From Escherichia ruysiae (lineage in GTDB: Bacteria > Pseudomonadota > Gammaproteobacteria > Enterobacterales > Enterobacteriaceae), in contig NZ_JAVIWS010000001.1 of assembly GCF_031323975.1 (NCBI RefSeq), positions 992,001 through 1,056,000 on the forward strand: 64,000 nucleotides of DNA, in the 5' to 3' direction. The notes under the pieces are model-generated. The model was given only the letters and a program-made list of their open reading frames with translations. It did not search any database and was not told the DNA's origin. The position numbers and the translations under genes are program-made. Numbering within the stretch: the stretch's first letter is position 1; each line of letters begins with the position of its first letter. Shown in pieces: positions 60,199-64,000 of this stretch.

Positions 60199-62871
60199 AT
60201 GCGTCAGAAAGAGACAACGGCCACGACCCGCTTTTCACTCCTACCGGGGAGCATTACCCGCTTCTTTTTACTGTTGATCATTGTGTTGCTGGTGATGATG
60301 GGTGTAATGGTACAAAGCGCAGTCAACGCCTGGCTGAAAGATAAAAGCTACCAGATTGTCGACATTACTCATGCTATACAAAAGCGCGTCGATACCTGGC
60401 GTTACGTGACCTGGCAGATCTACGACAACATCGCTGCAACGACTTCACCTTCCACCAGTGAAAGTTTGCAAGAGACGCGTCTGAAACAGGATGTCTACTA
60501 TCTGGAAAAACCGCGTCGCAAAACAGAAGCCCTGATCTTTGGTTCTCACGACAACTCAACGCTTGAGATGACCCAACGAATGTCTACTTATCTGGACACA
60601 TTATGGGGCGCAGAAAATGTACCGTGGTCGATGTATTATCTGAACGGTCAGGATAACAGCCTGATTCTTATCTCGACCTTGCCGTTAAAAGATCTCACCT
60701 CCGGATTTAAAGAATCGACTGTCAGTGACATTGTTGATTCTCGTCGCGCGGAGATGCTGCAGCAGGCTAATGCCCTGGATGAACGTGAAAGTTTTTCTAA
60801 CCTGCGCCGTCTTGCCTGGCAGAACGGTCATTATTTTACCTTGCGTACAACCTTTAACCAGCCGGGACATCTGGCAACAGTGGTTGCATTTGATCTGCCT
60901 ATTAATGATTTAATCCCGCCAGGGATGCCGCTGGATAGCTTCCGTCTTGAACCAGAAGCAGGTACTGCGGATAACAATAATAATGAGAAAGAAGCAACGG
61001 ATAGCGTCAGCATTAACTTTAATAGTTCGAAGATTGAAATCTCTTCGGCGCTCAACTCCACCGATATGCGGCTGGTCTGGCAGGTTCCTTACGGCACTTT
61101 GCTGCTGGATACATTGCAAAATATTCTGCTGCCACTGCTGCTGAATATCGGTTTGCTGGCACTGGCGCTTTTTGGTTACACCACCTTTCGCCATTTCTCC
61201 GGGCGCAGCACAGAAAGCGTTCCCAGCACCGCAGTGAATAACGAACTGCGTATTTTGCGAGCAATAAATGAAGAGATTGTGTCACTGCTGCCACTCGGTC
61301 TGCTGGTTCACGATCAGGAATCGAATCGCACAGTTATCAGCAATAAGATTGCCGACCATCTGCTGCCGCATTTGAATCTGCAAAACATCACCACCATGGC
61401 AGAACAGCATCAGGGGATTATTCAGGCGACCGTCAATAACGAGCTGTATGAAATTCGCATGTTCCGCAGCCAGATAGCGCCGCGTACGCAAATCTTCATC
61501 ATTCGCGATCAGGATCGCGAGGTGCTGGTGAACAAGAAACTCAAGCAGGCGCAGCGCCTGTATGAGAAAAACCAGCAGGGCCGGATGGCCTTTATGCAAA
61601 ACATTGGCGATGCGCTGAAAGAACCCGCACGGTCACTGGCGGAGAGTGCGGCTAAACTCAACTCCCCGGAAAGCAAACAACTGGCAAATCAGGCTGATGT
61701 GCTGGTGCGCCTGGTCGATGAAATTCAGCTAGCGAATATTCTTGCGGACGATAGCTGGAAGAGCGAGACCGAGCTTTTCTCCGTACAGGATTTAATCGAT
61801 GAAGTAGTGCCCGCAGTGCTACCAGCAATGAAACGCAAAGGCCTGCAACTGCTGATTAACAATCATCTGAAAGCACACGATATGCGCCGTGGCGATCGCG
61901 ATGCTTTACGCCGTATTTTGCTGCTGTTGATGCAATATGCCGTCACCTCAACGCAACTGGGGAAAATTACCCTTGAGGTTGATCAGGATGAATCCTCTGA
62001 CGAACGTCTGACTTTCCGCATTCTTGACACCGGAGATGGTGTAAGTATTCATGAAATGGATAATTTGCACTTCCCGTTCATCAACCAGACCCAAAGCGAT
62101 CGCTATGGCAAGGCGAACCCGCTGGCATTCTGGTTAAGTGATCAACTAGCGCGAAAACTGGGCGGTCATTTAAATATTAAAACGCGGGACGGGCTTGGCA
62201 CACGATACTCCGTGCATATAAAAATGCTCCCTGCTACCCCGGACGTTGAAGAGGAAGAAGAACGTTTACTGGATGATGTCACCGTGATGGTGGATGTAAC
62301 TTCCACAGAAATTCGGAATATTGTCACTCGCCAGTTAGAAAATTGGGGTGCAACCTGTATCACACCCGATGAAAGATTAATTAGTCAGGATTATGATATC
62401 TTTTTAACGGATAATCCGTCTAATCTTACTGCCTCTGGCTTGCTTTTAAGCGATGATGAGTCTGGCGTACGGGAAATTGGGCCTGGTCAATTGTGCGTCA
62501 ACTTCAATATGAGCAATGCTATGCAGGAAGCGGTCTTACAATTAATTGAAGTGCAACTGGCGCAGGAAGAGGTGACAGAATCGCCTATGGGTGGAGATGA
62601 AAATGCACAACTCCATGCCAGCGGCTATTATGCGCTCTTTGTAGACACAGTACCGGATGATGTTAAGAGGCTGTATACTGAAGCAGCAACCAGTGACTTT
62701 GCTGCATTAGCCCAAACGGCTCATCGTCTTAAAGGCGTGTTTGCCATGCTAAATCTGGTACCCGGCAAGCAGTTATGTGAAACGCTGGAACATCTTATTC
62801 GCGAGAAGGATGTCCCAGGAACAGAAAAATACATCAGCGACATTGACAGCTATGTCAAGAGCTTGCTGTAG
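60199..62871 (+). CDS. rcsD: RcsD, phosphotransfer protein of the Rcs phosphorelay
   Basis: 890 residues. Membrane helices at about 20-41 and 305-328 flank a periplasmic domain. A cytoplasmic kinase-like domain lacking the catalytic ATP-binding residues follows, then an ABL-like domain and a C-terminal HPt domain with phospho-His842 (LAQTAHRLKGVFAML). It relays phosphate from RcsC to RcsB in response to envelope damage and is contacted by IgaA. rcsB begins 16 bases after the stop; rcsB also has a promoter within rcsD in K-12. Confidence 0.96.
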   Translation: MRQKETTATTRFSLLPGSITRFFLLLIIVLLVMMGVMVQSAVNAWLKDKSYQIVDITHAIQKRVDTWRYVTWQIYDNIAATTSPSTSESLQETRLKQDVYYLEKPRRKTEALIFGSHDNSTLEMTQRMSTYLDTLWGAENVPWSMYYLNGQDNSLILISTLPLKDLTSGFKESTVSDIVDSRRAEMLQQANALDERESFSNLRRLAWQNGHYFTLRTTFNQPGHLATVVAFDLPINDLIPPGMPLDSFRLEPEAGTADNNNNEKEATDSVSINFNSSKIEISSALNSTDMRLVWQVPYGTLLLDTLQNILLPLLLNIGLLALALFGYTTFRHFSGRSTESVPSTAVNNELRILRAINEEIVSLLPLGLLVHDQESNRTVISNKIADHLLPHLNLQNITTMAEQHQGIIQATVNNELYEIRMFRSQIAPRTQIFIIRDQDREVLVNKKLKQAQRLYEKNQQGRMAFMQNIGDALKEPARSLAESAAKLNSPESKQLANQADVLVRLVDEIQLANILADDSWKSETELFSVQDLIDEVVPAVLPAMKRKGLQLLINNHLKAHDMRRGDRDALRRILLLLMQYAVTSTQLGKITLEVDQDESSDERLTFRILDTGDGVSIHEMDNLHFPFINQTQSDRYGKANPLAFWLSDQLARKLGGHLNIKTRDGLGTRYSVHIKMLPATPDVEEEEERLLDDVTVMVDVTSTEIRNIVTRQLENWGATCITPDERLISQDYDIFLTDNPSNLTASGLLLSDDESGVREIGPGQLCVNFNMSNAMQEAVLQLIEVQLAQEEVTESPMGGDENAQLHASGYYALFVDTVPDDVKRLYTEAATSDFAALAQTAHRLKGVFAMLNLVPGKQLCETLEHLIREKDVPGTEKYISDIDSYVKSLL

Positions 62872-62887
62872 CAAGGTAGCCTATTAC

Positions 62888-63538
62888 ATGAACAATATGA
62901 ACGTAATTATTGCCGATGACCATCCGATAGTACTGTTCGGTATTCGCAAATCACTTGAGCAAATTGAGTGGGTGAATGTTGTCGGCGAATTTGAAGATTC
63001 CACAGCACTGATCAACAACCTGCCGAAACTGGATGCGCACGTGTTGATTACCGATCTCTCCATGCCTGGAGATAAATACGGTGACGGGATCACCTTGATC
63101 AAATACATCAAGCGTCATTTCCCTAGCCTGTCGATCATTGTTCTGACCATGAACAACAACCCGGCAATTCTTAGCGCGGTACTGGATCTGGATATCGAAG
63201 GAATCGTCCTGAAGCAAGGCGCGCCTACAGATCTGCCGAAAGCCCTCGCCGCGCTGCAAAAAGGCAAGAAATTTACCCCGGAAAGCGTATCTCGTCTGCT
63301 GGAGAAAATCAGCGCCAGTGGTTACGGTGACAAGCGTCTCTCACCTAAAGAGAGTGAAGTACTGCGCCTGTTTGCAGAAGGTTTTCTGGTTACCGAGATT
63401 GCTAAAAAGCTCAACCGTAGCATCAAAACCATCAGCAGCCAGAAGAAATCCGCGATGATGAAGTTGGGTGTCGAGAACGATATCGCCCTGCTGAACTATC
63501 TCTCTTCTGTGACCTTAAGCCCGGCAGATAAAGAGTAA
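62888..63538 (+). CDS. rcsB: RcsB, response regulator of the Rcs phosphorelay
   Basis: 216 residues from ATG 62888; a longer in-frame form would overlap rcsD. Receiver domain 1-125 with IIADDH and phospho-acceptor Asp56 (LITDLSMPGDK); LuxR-type helix-turn-helix 150-205 (LSPKESEVLRLFAEGFLVTE then RSIKTISSQKKSAMMKLG). Acts as homodimer or with RcsA, BglJ, GadE and others on capsule, motility and acid genes. The last residue is Glu where K-12 has Asp. Convergent with rcsC across a BIME. Confidence 0.97.
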   Translation: MNNMNVIIADDHPIVLFGIRKSLEQIEWVNVVGEFEDSTALINNLPKLDAHVLITDLSMPGDKYGDGITLIKYIKRHFPSLSIIVLTMNNNPAILSAVLDLDIEGIVLKQGAPTDLPKALAALQKGKKFTPESVSRLLEKISASGYGDKRLSPKESEVLRLFAEGFLVTEIAKKLNRSIKTISSQKKSAMMKLGVENDIALLNYLSSVTLSPADKE

Positions 63539-63540
63539 TC

Positions 63541-63666
63541 TCCCGACAGGCCAGATAAGCACCGACCGCCGGCTGCGGCGTAAACGCCTTATCTGGCCTA
63601 CAAATCCCAATACTTCAATACATTACACAAGGCCTGATAAGACGCGCCAGCGTCGCATCAGGCGTT
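63541..63666. repeat. BIME between rcsB and rcsC
   Basis: Three REP-like arms: GGCCAGATAAGCACCGACC and ACGCCTTATCTGGCCTACAA pair over 63550-63603, and GGCCTGATAAGACGCGCCAG then CGTCGCATCAGGCGTTTGC lies at 63632-63667. It separates convergent rcsB and rcsC. Confidence 0.85.
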
Positions 63667-63680
63667 TGCTCCGACCGCTC

Positions 63681-64000
63681 CTACGATTTCCGCGCTTTCC
63701 TGACCCTCTCGGCATACATCGTCAGCGTCTGTTTTATGACATCCAGCGTCACGGGCTTCGACAGACAGCTATCCATACCGGACTCCAGACACCGCTGCTT
63801 CTCTTCAGCCAACGCATTGGCAGTCACCCCGATTACCGGCAACGTTAGCCCTAACTGACGAATACGTTGCGTTAACCGGTAACCGTCCATATTCGGCATG
63901 TTGACGTCGCTAAGCACGATATCGATATGATTCTTGCTTAGTACATTAAGCGCATCGACGCCATCATTTGCCGTTTTACACTGGTAACCCAACGATCCGA
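63681..64000 (-). CDS. rcsC: RcsC, hybrid sensor kinase (C-terminal receiver only; cut by window edge)
   Basis: Open from base 64000 to the stop at 63681, about 105 residues of a roughly 930-950-residue protein. The visible part is the receiver domain: phospho-acceptor Asp in IVLSDVNMPNMDGYRL, Thr in VIGVTANALAEE and Lys in CLSKPVTLDVIK, all intact. The kinase and sensor parts lie beyond the window. Phosphate passes from this Asp to RcsD His842. Stop lies 15 bases beyond the BIME edge. Confidence 0.95.
   Translation of the reverse strand, partial: GSLGYQCKTANDGVDALNVLSKNHIDIVLSDVNMPNMDGYRLTQRIRQLGLTLPVIGVTANALAEEKQRCLESGMDSCLSKPVTLDVIKQTLTMYAERVRKARKS

Overview
The window is a chromosomal segment of Escherichia coli or a very close relative. 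Almost every predicted protein matches, residue for residue in the parts I can recall, the E. coli K-12 proteins of the lysP-to-rcsC region. Gene order is also that of K-12, and intergenic REP/BIME palindromes and the ompC-micF-rcsD arrangement are present. Identification rests on recall of these families, not on a database search. About 90% of the window is coding, and I see no prophage, insertion sequence, CRISPR array, integron or toxin island.

Layout. (1) 1-6.5 kb: lysP (cut by the left edge), the divergent pair yeiE/yeiH, nfo (endonuclease IV) and yeiI, a PfkB kinase with a DNA-binding head. (2) 5.6-10.7 kb: nucleoside salvage: rihB (ribonucleoside hydrolase), yeiL (CRP/FNR-like regulator) and the pseudouridine operon psuK-psuG-psuT. 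(3) 11-14.9 kb: the fructose PTS operon fruB-fruK-fruA with two Cra operators. (4) 15.2-23.6 kb: setB, yeiW, efpL, yeiQ, yeiR, lpxT, mepS, pdeN. (5) 23.7-29.2 kb: the peptide ABC importer yejABEF. (6) 29.2-37.5 kb: yejG, bcr, rsuA, radD, rplY, yejK, yejL, lapC (yejM). (7) 37.6-38.5 kb: tRNA-Pro(GGG) and narP. (8) 38.7-50.8 kb: one long minus-strand operon, napFDAGHBC-ccmABCDEFGH, joining periplasmic nitrate reductase to the cytochrome c maturation machinery that puts haem on NapB and NapC. narP, a regulator of that operon, lies convergently at its far end. (9) 50.9-58.2 kb: yojO, eco, mqo, yojI, alkB, ada, apbE. (10) 58.3-64 kb: ompC, the micF small RNA, rcsD, rcsB and the 3' end of rcsC, i.e. 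the porin pair and Rcs envelope-stress phosphorelay.

Differences from the K-12 layout as I know it: nupX, expected between yeiI and rihB, is absent and only a REP sequence is there. The autotransporter gene yejO, expected between proL and narP, is absent. OmpC has altered surface loops.

I did not find a convincing new multi-gene system. The observations most worth following are regulatory: a stem-loop that can pair the nfo Shine-Dalgarno; a perfect dyad just in front of yeiL; tandem 18-bp repeats in front of psuK combined with YeiI being a PsuK paralogue with a helix-turn-helix; a possible small RNA between fruA and psuK; and a perfect FNR-type dyad in the yejG-bcr gap with no evident target.
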